DNA of 64,000 nt from assembly GCF_000016665.1 (NCBI RefSeq), contig NC_009523.1, positions 4,525,501 to 4,589,500 of the forward strand, in the 5' to 3' direction. Shown here one piece after another: positions 7,585 to 16,522 of the stretch. The translations under genes and the position numbers were made by a program. The first letter of the stretch is position 1. The number at the start of each line of letters is the position of its first letter. Origin of the DNA: Roseiflexus sp. RS-1 (GTDB taxonomy: Bacteria > Chloroflexota > Chloroflexia > Chloroflexales > Roseiflexaceae). Below the pieces are notes generated by a model that saw only the letters and a list, made by a program, of their open reading frames with translations, ran no database searches and was not told the DNA's origin.

Positions 7585-10392
7585 ATGGACAACATTCGAC
7601 GCAATCGGCGCAGTCGTTTACTGGCAGGCAGGCGACTGCCGGGACGTGCGCCGCTGACGCCGGGCATGTTGCGGCGCGGGCGCGCAGTCGAAACAGAGAT
7701 GCGTTTTGGCGGGATACTGGCGCGCCTTATGCTGGCATTCCTGGCGCTGGCAGGCGTGGTAGCGCTGGGTGTCGCCGGAACAGCCTACAGCGCCTACAGC
7801 GATCTGGCGGCATCGCTCAAGCCGCGACTGGCAGCGATCGAAAACCGTGAAAGTTTCGAGACGACGCGGTTGTACGACCGTAACGGTCAACTCCTCTACG
7901 AATTCTTCGGCGCCGGGAAGCGCACCCGCGTTCCGCTCGATCAGATATCGACCTACCTGATCAGCGCGACGGTTGCCATCGAAGATCGCACCTTTTTCGA
8001 GAATCGCGGCGTGGATTATCTGGGCATTGCACGCACGCTGTTCTCCAGTCTGCAAGCCGGTGAAGAGACCGGCGGCGCTTCGACGATTACGCAACAACTG
8101 ATCAAAAACGTTGTGCTCAGTGATGAAGAGCGACGGTACGAGAACAGGTATCAACGGAAACTGATCGAGATAATTCTGGCGCAGGAACTTTCGGAGCAGT
8201 ATTCGAAGAACGATATCCTCGAGTTGTACCTGAACGAAATCTACTACGGCAATCTGGCGTATGGCGTCGAAGCGGCTGCCAATGTCTATTTCGACATCCC
8301 GGCGAAAGATTTGAATCTGCCGCAGGCGGCATTGCTGGCAGGGTTGCCGCAGTTGCCCGGCGTCTACGATCCGTTCAACTATCTTGATGGCGGCGTACTC
8401 AAGGGGGTTCGCCTGGAGGATGGCTGGCTGAGTCCGGCGTATCGGCTGCCGACCGGAACGCCGCCGCCCAAGTGGCGGCAGGTTGCTGTGCTGCGGCAGA
8501 TGGTGGACGAAGGGATGATCACCGATCAGGTGGCGCGTCGTGCTGCAGCCGTCGATCTGCGATTCGCCAGCCAGGAAGTGCCGCTCAACGCCCCACACTT
8601 CGTTTTCTACGTTCGTCGTCTGCTGGAAGAGGAGTACGGACCGCAGTTCGCCAATATGGGTCTGTCGATCTACACGACGATTGACCTGGATCTGCAACGC
8701 ATGGCGCAGGAGAAGGCCGCCGAACGCATCCAGGAACTCGAAGCGCGCAATATCCACAATGCGGCGGTCGTTATTCTTCAACCGAACACGGGCCAGATCC
8801 TGGCGATGGTCGGCAGCATCGATTACAACAGGACGATCCCGACGAAAACGCCGGGTGAAACCGGCAATGTGCTCGATGGTCAGGTGAACGTTGCGGTGCG
8901 CGAGCGTCAGCCAGGATCGGCGCTGAAGCCGTTTACCTATCTGGCGGCGATGGAACGCGGTATGACCCCGGAAACCGTGATTTGGGACGTGCCGACGAAG
9001 TTTCCTTTGCTGGCCGGGATGAATGAGTGGTACGAGCCGCAGAACTACAATGGTCGCTGGAACGGACCGGTGCGCATGCGCGCGGCGCTTGCCAACTCGC
9101 TGAATATGCCAGCGGTCAAAGCGTTGAAGTTTGCCGGCATCGACCAGACGATTGGATTGTTGCGCCGCGCCGGTATCACCACCCTGCGGCGTGGCAGCGG
9201 CTTTTACGGGCTGGCGCTGACCCTGGGCGGCGGCGAAGTGACGCCGCTGGAATTAACCGCTGCCTACAATACGCTGGCGAGCGGTGGACGGTACTATCCA
9301 CCGGTCGCCATTCTCAAAGTCGTCGATGCAAACGGACGAACGCTCCAGGAGTTTCGCCCGACGATCCGCCCGCAGACGCTCAATCCGGATCATGTGGCGA
9401 TTATTACCGACATACTGAGTGACGACGCAGCGCGCGCGCCAGTCTGGGGATTGAACAGCAAATTGAAACTCTCGCGTCCGGCTGCGGTCAAGACCGGAAC
9501 GTCAAACGACTGGCGCGACGCCTGGGCGGTGGGCTACACGCCGTATGTGACCGTCGGCGTGTGGACCGGCAATAACAACAATGAACCGACGAAAAAAGTC
9601 GAAAGCCTGACCGGTGGCGGGGTCATCTGGCACAACATTATGGAGGAGTTGTTTGCCAATCCAAAGTTCCAGCGGTTGCTCGCCGAGCCGTATCCCGATG
9701 GACGGCTGCCGATCGACTTCACGAAACCTTCGTGGCTGGTGCGCCGACCGATCTGTCCGTTGCCTGGACCGTACAATGCCTACCGCGAAGAACTGTTCGC
9801 ACCAGACATGCTCGCATCGAACGCGATCCCTGTCTCTGATACGACTCAACTCTGCCAGAACATTTTTACCGAGGTTCCGGTGGTGCAGTTGAGCGACAGC
9901 CCGATCGAGGCGACCGCCCTGATCACTGACACTGCGATTGCCGGGCAATGGTACTGCACACCTGGGGAAGATCAGAGGATTGCGCCGGATCAGGTGACGA
10001 CGATCCTGGCGTGGAACGTGCCGCCGCCCGACCCGGACGAACAGATCGTCTATACCTGGGAAGGTATGAGCAACACGCTCGGCAACCGAACCGTTGCACC
10101 GATCGTCGCCGCAGCTATTCCTGCCTGCACGGCAGATATGCTGATCCCCTCCACACCGCCGACTCCCGGAGCGGTGCGGATGCCGGATCTGCGGCGCTTT
10201 GGCGAAAATCAGGCAAAAGAGCAACTGGCAGCGCTCGGTATTTTCAATGTCTACGTCGATTACCAGACGCGCGACCGCATTCCTGATGTGTACGATGAGT
10301 ATGCTCCCTATGCCGTGGTCAGCACACTGCCTGCGCCCGGTGAATGGATCGACCCGAATGCGACTGTCGTGCTGGGAGTGCGCGCGCCGTAA
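7585..10392 (+). CDS. Bifunctional penicillin-binding protein 1A with PASTA domain
   Basis: The 935-residue class A PBP makes peptidoglycan outside the membrane. A basic cytoplasmic tail and one membrane helix (about residues 45-70) precede the GT51 glycosyltransferase, with catalytic Glu in EDRTFF at 133 and the later GGASTITQQLIKN motif. The transpeptidase follows, with SALK at 445-448 (active-site Ser445), an SLN motif in ALANSLNMPAVK, and KTGT at 636-639. The last 75 residues (MPDLRRFGENQAKEQLAALG onward) form a single PASTA domain, which in related proteins binds wall fragments or beta-lactams. The start at 7585 was chosen because a -10 box sits seven bases upstream; upstream in-frame ATGs at 7558 and 7567 would place that box inside the gene. 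It abuts the convergent glucosaminidase gene with no gap. Confidence 0.95.
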   Translation: MDNIRRNRRSRLLAGRRLPGRAPLTPGMLRRGRAVETEMRFGGILARLMLAFLALAGVVALGVAGTAYSAYSDLAASLKPRLAAIENRESFETTRLYDRNGQLLYEFFGAGKRTRVPLDQISTYLISATVAIEDRTFFENRGVDYLGIARTLFSSLQAGEETGGASTITQQLIKNVVLSDEERRYENRYQRKLIEIILAQELSEQYSKNDILELYLNEIYYGNLAYGVEAAANVYFDIPAKDLNLPQAALLAGLPQLPGVYDPFNYLDGGVLKGVRLEDGWLSPAYRLPTGTPPPKWRQVAVLRQMVDEGMITDQVARRAAAVDLRFASQEVPLNAPHFVFYVRRLLEEEYGPQFANMGLSIYTTIDLDLQRMAQEKAAERIQELEARNIHNAAVVILQPNTGQILAMVGSIDYNRTIPTKTPGETGNVLDGQVNVAVRERQPGSALKPFTYLAAMERGMTPETVIWDVPTKFPLLAGMNEWYEPQNYNGRWNGPVRMRAALANSLNMPAVKALKFAGIDQTIGLLRRAGITTLRRGSGFYGLALTLGGGEVTPLELTAAYNTLASGGRYYPPVAILKVVDANGRTLQEFRPTIRPQTLNPDHVAIITDILSDDAARAPVWGLNSKLKLSRPAAVKTGTSNDWRDAWAVGYTPYVTVGVWTGNNNNEPTKKVESLTGGGVIWHNIMEELFANPKFQRLLAEPYPDGRLPIDFTKPSWLVRRPICPLPGPYNAYREELFAPDMLASNAIPVSDTTQLCQNIFTEVPVVQLSDSPIEATALITDTAIAGQWYCTPGEDQRIAPDQVTTILAWNVPPPDPDEQIVYTWEGMSNTLGNRTVAPIVAAAIPACTADMLIPSTPPTPGAVRMPDLRRFGENQAKEQLAALGIFNVYVDYQTRDRIPDVYDEYAPYAVVSTLPAPGEWIDPNATVVLGVRAP

Positions 10393-11010
10393 CTACCTGC
10401 CGGTGACGATGCGGGTGGCAATTGCCGCAATCTTTGCCCCATAATCGATGCCTGGACTCGCCCATCCCTGTCCGGTGGGGTTATGCACCCTGCCGAGTTG
10501 TTTAAGGATCGGCGCTGAGCCGCGCATGCGCGCTGGCAGCGCCCGGTAGCGCAAGGCACGTTCAATGGCGGCGCGTTGCACCGGGTTCTCGGCGCCGATG
10601 GGCAGCGCATACGCCAGCAACCGCCCGACATGCGCCGGTATCGCGTCGTGCTCCCAGGTGGCGAAGCTGACGCCCGCTTCCCACTGTTGCCGTTGTGGAT
10701 TGAACGCCCAACCGTTCGTGTCTGGCGGCGGGGTCGCCTGCTTTTGACCGGTAACGCCAATTCCTGCCGGGTTGCGCTGCGGACGCGCCGCCCAGAAACT
10801 GGTCAGGTTGCCGGTTTCGTGGATCATCTGCGCCACCGCCAGCGTTGGATCGATTCCGACTTCTGCACAGAGTTGCCAGTAGACCGGCACGATGACCGCT
10901 TCAATATCGTGGGTGGTGTATTCGCCATGCGGTCGTGCCAGGATGAAAGCAGCGATTTGGGCGACACCGGCGGTAGGTCTGCCCAGAATTGGCGTTTGTT
11001 CGCTGAACAT
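10393..11010 (-). CDS. Glucosaminidase-family cell wall hydrolase
   Basis: The 205-residue protein resembles the endo-beta-N-acetylglucosaminidase (FlgJ/LytG-like) domain. It has DIEAVIVPVYWQLCAEVGID, then LAVAQMIHETGNLTSFWA with the expected catalytic Glu65 in the HETG motif, and ARPQRNPAGIGVTG, which matches the conserved 'N..GI' substrate loop. No signal peptide is visible, so either export is non-classical or the enzyme acts on imported or recycled material. It converges on the PBP1A gene and its stop codon abuts the PBP stop codon. Pairing a wall hydrolase with a wall synthase fits peptidoglycan remodelling, but the two genes are on opposite strands and not co-transcribed. Confidence 0.75.
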   Translation of the reverse strand: MFSEQTPILGRPTAGVAQIAAFILARPHGEYTTHDIEAVIVPVYWQLCAEVGIDPTLAVAQMIHETGNLTSFWAARPQRNPAGIGVTGQKQATPPPDTNGWAFNPQRQQWEAGVSFATWEHDAIPAHVGRLLAYALPIGAENPVQRAAIERALRYRALPARMRGSAPILKQLGRVHNPTGQGWASPGIDYGAKIAAIATRIVTGR

Positions 11011-11072
11011 CGATCGCTTCTCCGTTCGATGGGTGGAGGTGGTGAAGCAGATGGTGCGATGCTGGCTGGCAG

Positions 11073-11306
11073 GTGTTATTCTACTGCAAAAATATGGTTG
11101 GCAAGCCGGTTATCAAGGGAACACGTTTGACCGTGGAATATGTTCTTCGTTTGCTGGCTCATGGCGCGACAGTTGCAGAGATTCTTGAAGAATACCAGGA
11201 TCTGACGCCTGAAGATATTCAAGCGTGCCTGCTGTTTGCCTCAACGTCTCTGGCGAACACCGTGTTTCTGCCGTTGAAGGCAGGTTCGTTTTGCGCGTCC
11301 AGATGA
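11073..11306 (+). CDS. Small DUF433-family protein (antitoxin-like), partner gene absent
   Basis: The 77-residue product contains the DUF433 core MVGKPVIKGTRLTVEYVLRL followed by GATVAEILEEYQDLTPEDI and a family-like tail. DUF433 proteins are small winged-helix proteins usually encoded just before a DUF5615 or PIN-like toxin. No such partner follows: the next 300 bp are repeats. The GTG at 11073 is the first in-frame start and the ATG at 11094 the alternative. The N-terminus is a few residues shorter or more diverged than usual, so this may be a surviving solo antitoxin or a decaying remnant. Confidence 0.6.
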   Translation: MLFYCKNMVGKPVIKGTRLTVEYVLRLLAHGATVAEILEEYQDLTPEDIQACLLFASTSLANTVFLPLKAGSFCASR

Positions 11307-11389
11307 GTGAGCGCCTGCCTGACAGGCGCTTCGCACAGCGATTAATAAAGCGCCTGTCGGTATGCCTCAACAGCGATCATCTGCGATTC

Positions 11390-11620
11390 ATGGTCTTTGA
11401 GTAAATAGTCCGCTATAGCCCGCGCAGGCGGGCTTTGCCTTGGCTAGCCGAGGGCTTATGGTCTTTGAAGAAATAATCCGGTATAGCCCGCGCAGGCGGG
11501 CTTCGCCTTCCATAGCCGAGGGCTTCAGCCCCACGGCAAGGACGTATACCGGATTTAATTCTCAATCTCCATCAGCCCCACGGCTAGCGCAGTATAGCGG
11601 AATAAATTCTCAATCTCCAT
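11390..11620 (+). repeat. R1 repeat, nested: one 116-bp copy inserted inside another
   Basis: A complete R1 copy (11458-11572) interrupts an outer R1 copy whose halves are 11390-11457 and 11573-11620. The halves join to give about 116 bp of consensus. The break falls between GGGCTT and CAGCCC, the loop of an R1 internal hairpin. Outside the outer copy, GCGAT and ATCGC arms flank it. This array fills the 327-bp gap between the DUF433 gene and the SdrD-like gene; no other feature is visible there except a short inverted repeat near 11315-11355. Confidence 0.8.
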
Positions 11621-11633
11621 CTATCGCGGATAT

Positions 11634-14456
11634 TTACCGGATTACCAGCGGCAGCGTCACCAGATACGGCGGCGATGTCGTCTGCACCCGCGCCATTGCC
11701 GGTCCGTACCGGTTGACGCGCCCGGTGGTTTCGACCTCCTCTAGCCAATACGTATACGCAGCGCCTGGTTGTGCTGTCGTGTCGCGCCATTCATACGTCG
11801 CGCCGTAGCCGGGTCCGCCGCGCGCGCGGATGAGCGTCGGCGTGACGATGATCGCGTCGTCGATCCGCCCCGTGGCGCTGCGCAGCAGGCGGAATCCGGC
11901 GGTATCGAGTTCCATTGCTGTGACCCAGCGGATCATCACTGCATCGCCTTCCCAACCGGCGGTGAAAGACATGAGCGCAATCGCGGTTGGAACACCCTCG
12001 AAGAAGCCAAAGTCGTAGGTGTGATTGTTCGTCCCGGCTGCGGCGTGGTTGTTGTAGGGAATGACGAAGACTGCGTTGTTGCCGACCGTCTCGCCATCTG
12101 AGTCGCGGCTATCGCCATTGGGACTGCTATCATTGTCGTTGACGGTCAGGGTCAGGTTGGTCAGTGCCGGTTGGCGGTTCGGACCGGTGATGTTGGGAAT
12201 GCGAACCTCATACTCCGACGCGCCTCCCGGCGTTCCGGTGCGGGGGCGAATGCCGATGCCGCCATCGTGGATGATGTTGTCCTGCAGGTTGTCATCCGTG
12301 CTGTTCGTTCCGCTGCGGAAGTAGTACGTTCCTGCGGCGTCGGTCACGGCAACGCCAATGCGCACGCCGTTGCGCCACAGTTCGACCGTTACCCCAGGGA
12401 TCGGCGGTTCGTCCGGGTCCTGCACGCCGTTCCGATTTCTGTCGAGCCAGACACGGTTGCCAATTTCGAGCGGCGCCTGATTGCAAAACGTTTCGAGATC
12501 GCCAAGCCCGGCGGATTTCCCGAAGGTCGCGCGTCGCACTTCTGTTCCCGGCGGCGAGCCAATCGGTTGATCCCGCCCAAAGATGACGTAGGCATCGGTC
12601 AGCGCGCCGTTGGCGGCGTTGAACCAGCGCAAACCGCCAGAGCGAACCGGACCGTTCTGGTCTGCTGGCAGCGCGTCGTAGGCCGTGACAATAATCTGCC
12701 GTTGACTATAGTACAACGCCATGCCGCCAATCGTCACTTCATCGTGGGCTGAGCCATACTCGTCGCGGCTGTAGAACTCGCCGTTGCCCGGTCCCTGTCG
12801 GTTGCCGGTCGAACCGCCGACGAGACCGCCGGGACACACGCCAGCGTTTTCAAGGCTGTAACCGGTGGGAGTCGCTGGATTAACACAGACGCGCAACAGA
12901 TCGCCGGCGGCAACGCCAGCATACTCGTTTGTATCGGCGGCGATGGGGCTGTAGTTGCGATTGCCCAACTGCATGCCCGCACGGTCGTTGAGCGCCACGA
13001 TGATGGCGCCGTCAACGTCGAAGTCGATCGACGTGAGCATCGGTTGCGGGTACATCGTCTGCCCGAATGGACCGTCGCCAGGCAACGGCATAGGCGGACC
13101 GATGTCGCTCCACTCGTCGATCCAGGGCAACCACGCAGCTGATGGCCGATTGCCGACGCCGCCGTTCGAGATGCGACCGCGCGGGTAATTGAGCGGGAAC
13201 GAAAAGACTTCGGTGAAATTACCGACCGCGCCGGTCGGATCGTGGCGATAGATATGCGCCGTCAGATCGCTCGAATCGACATTTTTTCCCGCATAGGGTC
13301 GTTCGCCTGAACAGACGCCGCCGACATAGACCTGCCCGGCATACGTCTTCACTGCCCAGGGGCGGAACTCCCCATTGCGGCAGGCAGGTGTCGGCAGGGG
13401 ATGGACGGTGATGTCCGCCGCAGTTGGTGTAACCGGCGGAACGCCGATGCGGATCTCCAGCAGGGTGCGCGCGGTCAGATTGACGACCCAGAGGGTCTCT
13501 TCATCCTCCGAGAGCGAAATGCCGCCAATCCCGATTTTGCCGACTGCATCAAACACTGCCGGGTCGCGGTTGGGATCACCTTCGTTGATGCTCAGATCGC
13601 CGGGAGCGCGCGGACTGGTGCCAACCGCGACGCCAGGCGGGTATCCTGCGGCATTCAGATCGATCAACACGCTGGGGGCGGTGACGCGATCGCGATCAAT
13701 GCGATAGATAGCGCCGATCCCGCCCGCACCAAAGCCGGTGTGACGTTTCACAACCGCCGATGCCAGCAACGTCCGACTGGAACGCTGGTAGGCAAGCCCC
13801 CACGTAGCGCCAACCTGCTGACCGGTTGCCAGATACACGTTCTCATCCGGACCGGTGGTTGCTGGCGTGAAGGGCACCTGCACGATTGCCGATCGCGTAG
13901 CGGTGGAACCGCCACCCTGCGGATCGCCGTTAGTGTAGCAACTGGTGACCAGATCCGGGTCTTGCTGGCAGTACTCTGCCGGATTGTGGAGCGCGAAGTC
14001 GATATTCGAAGAGTTGCCGTCCGGCACGAATTGCACACTCGTGTTGTTACCGCCACCCTGCGCTGCCGGGCGCATATGGGAGGGCCACCCGCTAAACTCG
14101 ATGCGGTATGGTCCCACACCGGTGGCATTGAGGGTATAACTGCCGATCGCAGGCGCATTGAGCGCCGTACATTCCGGGATCGGATTCCCGGAACCGAGAC
14201 ACAGCGTGGCGAAACTGACAGCCACGCCTGCACTTGCGCCGGATGGGTCATAGGCGGTGACCGTGATGCCACCGACCCCAGGCTCATTTGCGTCACGCAC
14301 GCCATCGCCGTCGAAATCGCGGAAGACAGCGCCACTGATGACGCCAGCTGCCTGAACGCTTGCGGGCAAGGGAAGCGTTGCGATAACCAGCGCCGTGATG
14401 AGCGCTCCGACGGTCAACGCCAGCGAGTGCTGTTTGATGGTGAGAAAGAGTTTCAT
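11634..14456 (-). CDS. Large secreted SdrD-B-domain protein
   Basis: The 940-residue protein starts at ATG 14456, where AAGGA lies about 9 bp upstream. It has a Sec signal peptide (LALTVGALITALVIATLPLPASVQAAG, cleavage near residue 36). Two Cna-B/SdrD-B-like domains follow: an N-terminal one with VFRDFDGDGVRDANEPGVGG and a second near residue 690 with NRVWLDRNRNGVQDPDEPP. Both have the Ca-binding DxDxDG-like loop. Between them is a large region resembling a beta-propeller (SDLTAHIYRHDPTGAVG and similar). The C-terminal 110 residues contain an FN3-like segment (MSFTAGWEGDAVMIRWVTAM) and end in LVTLPLVIR. It lies 23 bp downstream of the di-heme peroxidase gene, forming a likely two-gene operon. 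A surface or sheath structural role is inferred. Confidence 0.85.
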   Translation of the reverse strand: MKLFLTIKQHSLALTVGALITALVIATLPLPASVQAAGVISGAVFRDFDGDGVRDANEPGVGGITVTAYDPSGASAGVAVSFATLCLGSGNPIPECTALNAPAIGSYTLNATGVGPYRIEFSGWPSHMRPAAQGGGNNTSVQFVPDGNSSNIDFALHNPAEYCQQDPDLVTSCYTNGDPQGGGSTATRSAIVQVPFTPATTGPDENVYLATGQQVGATWGLAYQRSSRTLLASAVVKRHTGFGAGGIGAIYRIDRDRVTAPSVLIDLNAAGYPPGVAVGTSPRAPGDLSINEGDPNRDPAVFDAVGKIGIGGISLSEDEETLWVVNLTARTLLEIRIGVPPVTPTAADITVHPLPTPACRNGEFRPWAVKTYAGQVYVGGVCSGERPYAGKNVDSSDLTAHIYRHDPTGAVGNFTEVFSFPLNYPRGRISNGGVGNRPSAAWLPWIDEWSDIGPPMPLPGDGPFGQTMYPQPMLTSIDFDVDGAIIVALNDRAGMQLGNRNYSPIAADTNEYAGVAAGDLLRVCVNPATPTGYSLENAGVCPGGLVGGSTGNRQGPGNGEFYSRDEYGSAHDEVTIGGMALYYSQRQIIVTAYDALPADQNGPVRSGGLRWFNAANGALTDAYVIFGRDQPIGSPPGTEVRRATFGKSAGLGDLETFCNQAPLEIGNRVWLDRNRNGVQDPDEPPIPGVTVELWRNGVRIGVAVTDAAGTYYFRSGTNSTDDNLQDNIIHDGGIGIRPRTGTPGGASEYEVRIPNITGPNRQPALTNLTLTVNDNDSSPNGDSRDSDGETVGNNAVFVIPYNNHAAAGTNNHTYDFGFFEGVPTAIALMSFTAGWEGDAVMIRWVTAMELDTAGFRLLRSATGRIDDAIIVTPTLIRARGGPGYGATYEWRDTTAQPGAAYTYWLEEVETTGRVNRYGPAMARVQTTSPPYLVTLPLVIR

Positions 14457-14479
14457 GGGTGTGTTCCTTTTGAACATAG

Positions 14480-15604
14480 TTACCTGCCTGGATCTGCGAT
14501 GGACAGACGGGGTCCATTGAACGGATTGGCAAATGCCAGCGATTGCAATGCGTCGGCGTCGGTCAGCGATTCGAGGAATACGATCAGGTCGCGGCGTTCA
14601 TCGTCGCTCAGCACAAAACCGGCAACGAGCGGGTGGCGCGCAGCGCGGCGCTCCAGCTCAGAACCCGCGTCCAGTTGTCCCCCCGATTCGTAGAAGCGGA
14701 TGACCGCATCGAGGGTTGGCAGGCTGCCGTCGTGCATGTAGGGCGCCGTTACTGCCACGTTGCGCAGCGGCGGCACGCGGAACCGGTATGCATCGGTTGC
14801 AGCGCCGGTATGCTCTGCCAGCCCGCGATCGGCGCTACGCCCGGTGCCTGTCGCCACATACGCCAGGTCGGACCAGCGTGGCGGCGCGGCGCGATTGGGT
14901 GGAACCAGATCGACGTGGCAGTGACCGCATGCCAGACCTGGCGAAAAGAAGAGTGCCATGCCGCGTCGAGCGCTTTCGGTGAGGGCTGTGGTCTCCCCGT
15001 GGTAAATATACCGGTCATACGGGGTGTTCCGCCCGTGCAGCGAACGGGTAAAAGCTGCCAGCGCTTCGATCACACGATCCCAGGTGAATGGATCGTCATC
15101 TGCGGGGAACGCAGCAGCGAATCGCTGGCGATAATCCGGGTCTGCGCGAAGCCTGTCGATCACACGTTGCTCATTGCCTGCCACCCCCATTTCGGGCGGA
15201 TCGGCGGCGAAGAGCGCGCGCGCTATCTGGTGTTCCAGGGTGCGAACCTGTGGATTCGCCCAGGTGAGCGCCGTCAATTCACCGCTATTCAACAATCCCG
15301 GCGTATTTCGGCGCAGCGGTACGTCGGTAGCGCCAATCGAAACGACACGCCCGTCGCTAAACCCCAGTTCCTGGCGGTGACAGGTGGCGCAGGCGATGCG
15401 TTCATTTGCCGAGAGGCGCCGGTCATAAAAGAGCCAGCGACCAAGTTCGATCATCGCGCGAGGCGAACCGGCGGATGCTGGCGTTGCGGCGCCCGGCGTC
15501 AACCGTTGTATTCCACCGACAAACGCCACAATCAGCAGCGCTGCACCACCCAGGGCAATTGCAAGCGGCAGACGAACAGCGTGCACCTTTGGACGTAGCA
15601 TCAT
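14480..15604 (-). CDS. Di-heme cytochrome c peroxidase / MauG-family protein
   Basis: The 374-residue product has an N-terminal membrane anchor or signal (LPLAIALGGAALLIVAFVGG) and two c-type heme motifs: CATCH in ERIACATCHRQELGFSD and CGHCH in GLACGHCHVDL. The spacing and the surrounding GRWLFYDRRLSANERIACATC and PPLRNVAVTAPYMHDG segments match bacterial cytochrome c peroxidases and MauG-like enzymes. The role is reduction of peroxide or oxidation of a protein partner outside the membrane, using electrons from small cytochromes. The start is uncertain: tandem ATGs at 15604/15601 are preferred, with 15622 possible. It precedes the SdrD-like gene by 23 bp on the same strand, so the two products may work at the cell surface. 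Confidence 0.9.
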   Translation of the reverse strand: MMLRPKVHAVRLPLAIALGGAALLIVAFVGGIQRLTPGAATPASAGSPRAMIELGRWLFYDRRLSANERIACATCHRQELGFSDGRVVSIGATDVPLRRNTPGLLNSGELTALTWANPQVRTLEHQIARALFAADPPEMGVAGNEQRVIDRLRADPDYRQRFAAAFPADDDPFTWDRVIEALAAFTRSLHGRNTPYDRYIYHGETTALTESARRGMALFFSPGLACGHCHVDLVPPNRAAPPRWSDLAYVATGTGRSADRGLAEHTGAATDAYRFRVPPLRNVAVTAPYMHDGSLPTLDAVIRFYESGGQLDAGSELERRAARHPLVAGFVLSDDERRDLIVFLESLTDADALQSLAFANPFNGPRLSIADPGR

Positions 15605-15777
15605 GACAAAGCAAAACTGCATGCGGAGTATGGCGGCGCCAGTACCCCCCATCCAGGGCGATGCCAGCAGGTCAGAACGTGTCGGTATTGATGAATGCTG
15701 GTCGTACTATCCTAACACGCAAAACGGCGCGGATCAATCGTCAAATTTGTCAAAAGAGGTTAGATATTGGATAAAAA

Positions 15778-15807
15778 TTGTCATTATTGCAGTGTCTGGC
15801 GTATACT
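15778..15807 (+). promoter_or_regulatory. Promoter of the VOC-family gene
   Basis: TTGTCA (15778-15783) and TATACT (15802-15807) are 18 bp apart. A second overlapping pair, TTGCAG (15787) and TACAAT (15811-15816), has the same spacing. Both lie within 65 bp of the start codon at 15843. This AT-rich stretch separates the gene from the divergent peroxidase gene. Confidence 0.55.
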
Positions 15808-15842
15808 TGTTACAATCTGGTTGTCCTACGAAAGGAGTGACG

Positions 15843-16241
15843 ATGCGACTCGAACACATTGCTTTGAATGTTGCCGATCCAGACGCCATGGCGCGCTGGT
15901 ATACGTCTCATCTGGGGATGCAGATCGTGCGTCATATTCCGACCCCCAACGCCACCTATTTCCTGGCAGACTCGGCGCGCATGAGCGTGATCGAGATCTA
16001 TCATAATCCTGCCGCGCCTGTGCCCGACTACGCCGCCTTCTCGCCGCTGGCGCTGCACCTGGCGTTCAGCACCAGCGATATGGAAGCCGATATTGCCCGT
16101 CTGGTCGCCGCAGGCGCGACGCACGTCGCACCCATTGATGTAACGCCTGCTGGAGATCGGCTCACGTTTCTGCGTGATCCGTGGCAGATCGCGATCCAGC
16201 TTGCGCAACGGAAGACGCCGCTCTTGCAACCAGCGTCCTGA
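15843..16241 (+). CDS. VOC-family (glyoxalase/bleomycin-resistance) protein
   Basis: The 132-residue protein has two beta-alpha-beta-beta-beta modules: MRLEHIALNVADPDAMARWYTSHLGM, with the metal-ligand His5, and LALHLAFSTSDMEADIARLVAAG, ending in DRLTFLRDPWQIAIQLAQR. It carries the paired metal ligands expected in this superfamily (His in the first strand of each module and an acidic residue in VIEIY). It could be a glyoxalase, a ring-cleaving dioxygenase or a resistance protein; the substrate cannot be told. The start at 15843 has an AAAGGAGTG ribosome-binding site, and a promoter lies directly upstream. It is monocistronic, followed by repeats and an insertion element. Confidence 0.85.
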   Translation: MRLEHIALNVADPDAMARWYTSHLGMQIVRHIPTPNATYFLADSARMSVIEIYHNPAAPVPDYAAFSPLALHLAFSTSDMEADIARLVAAGATHVAPIDVTPAGDRLTFLRDPWQIAIQLAQRKTPLLQPAS

Positions 16242-16522
16242 CAGTCACACCGGTAACGATTGTCGATGCCACGACGACACCTGCACAAACGGCAACGTCT
16301 GCCACCAACCGAGGGTGGGTGCGAGCATGAGTTGTCAGGCGGCCGTCCGCCGCCCCGCCCGATGCTCATGGAGATTGAAAATTATAGCAGTTCTCACAAA
16401 GATTGGTCTTGTTGGGCAGGGTTGCACCCGCCATCGAAAGCAGACGCCTTGTGTGCCATCCCTTCGCGTGCTCCGCGTCTCTGTGCATCAGACCGGCTCA
16501 CGCGGAGTAACTGTGTTGCTTG

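Noticed and set aside
11649-14456. Several long reading frames on the plus strand opposite the SdrD-like gene (for example 13401-14693)
   Set aside because: They are antisense shadows: no family motif, arginine-rich composition typical of GC-rich antisense frames, and no ribosome-binding site. The minus-strand gene has a signal peptide and domains.
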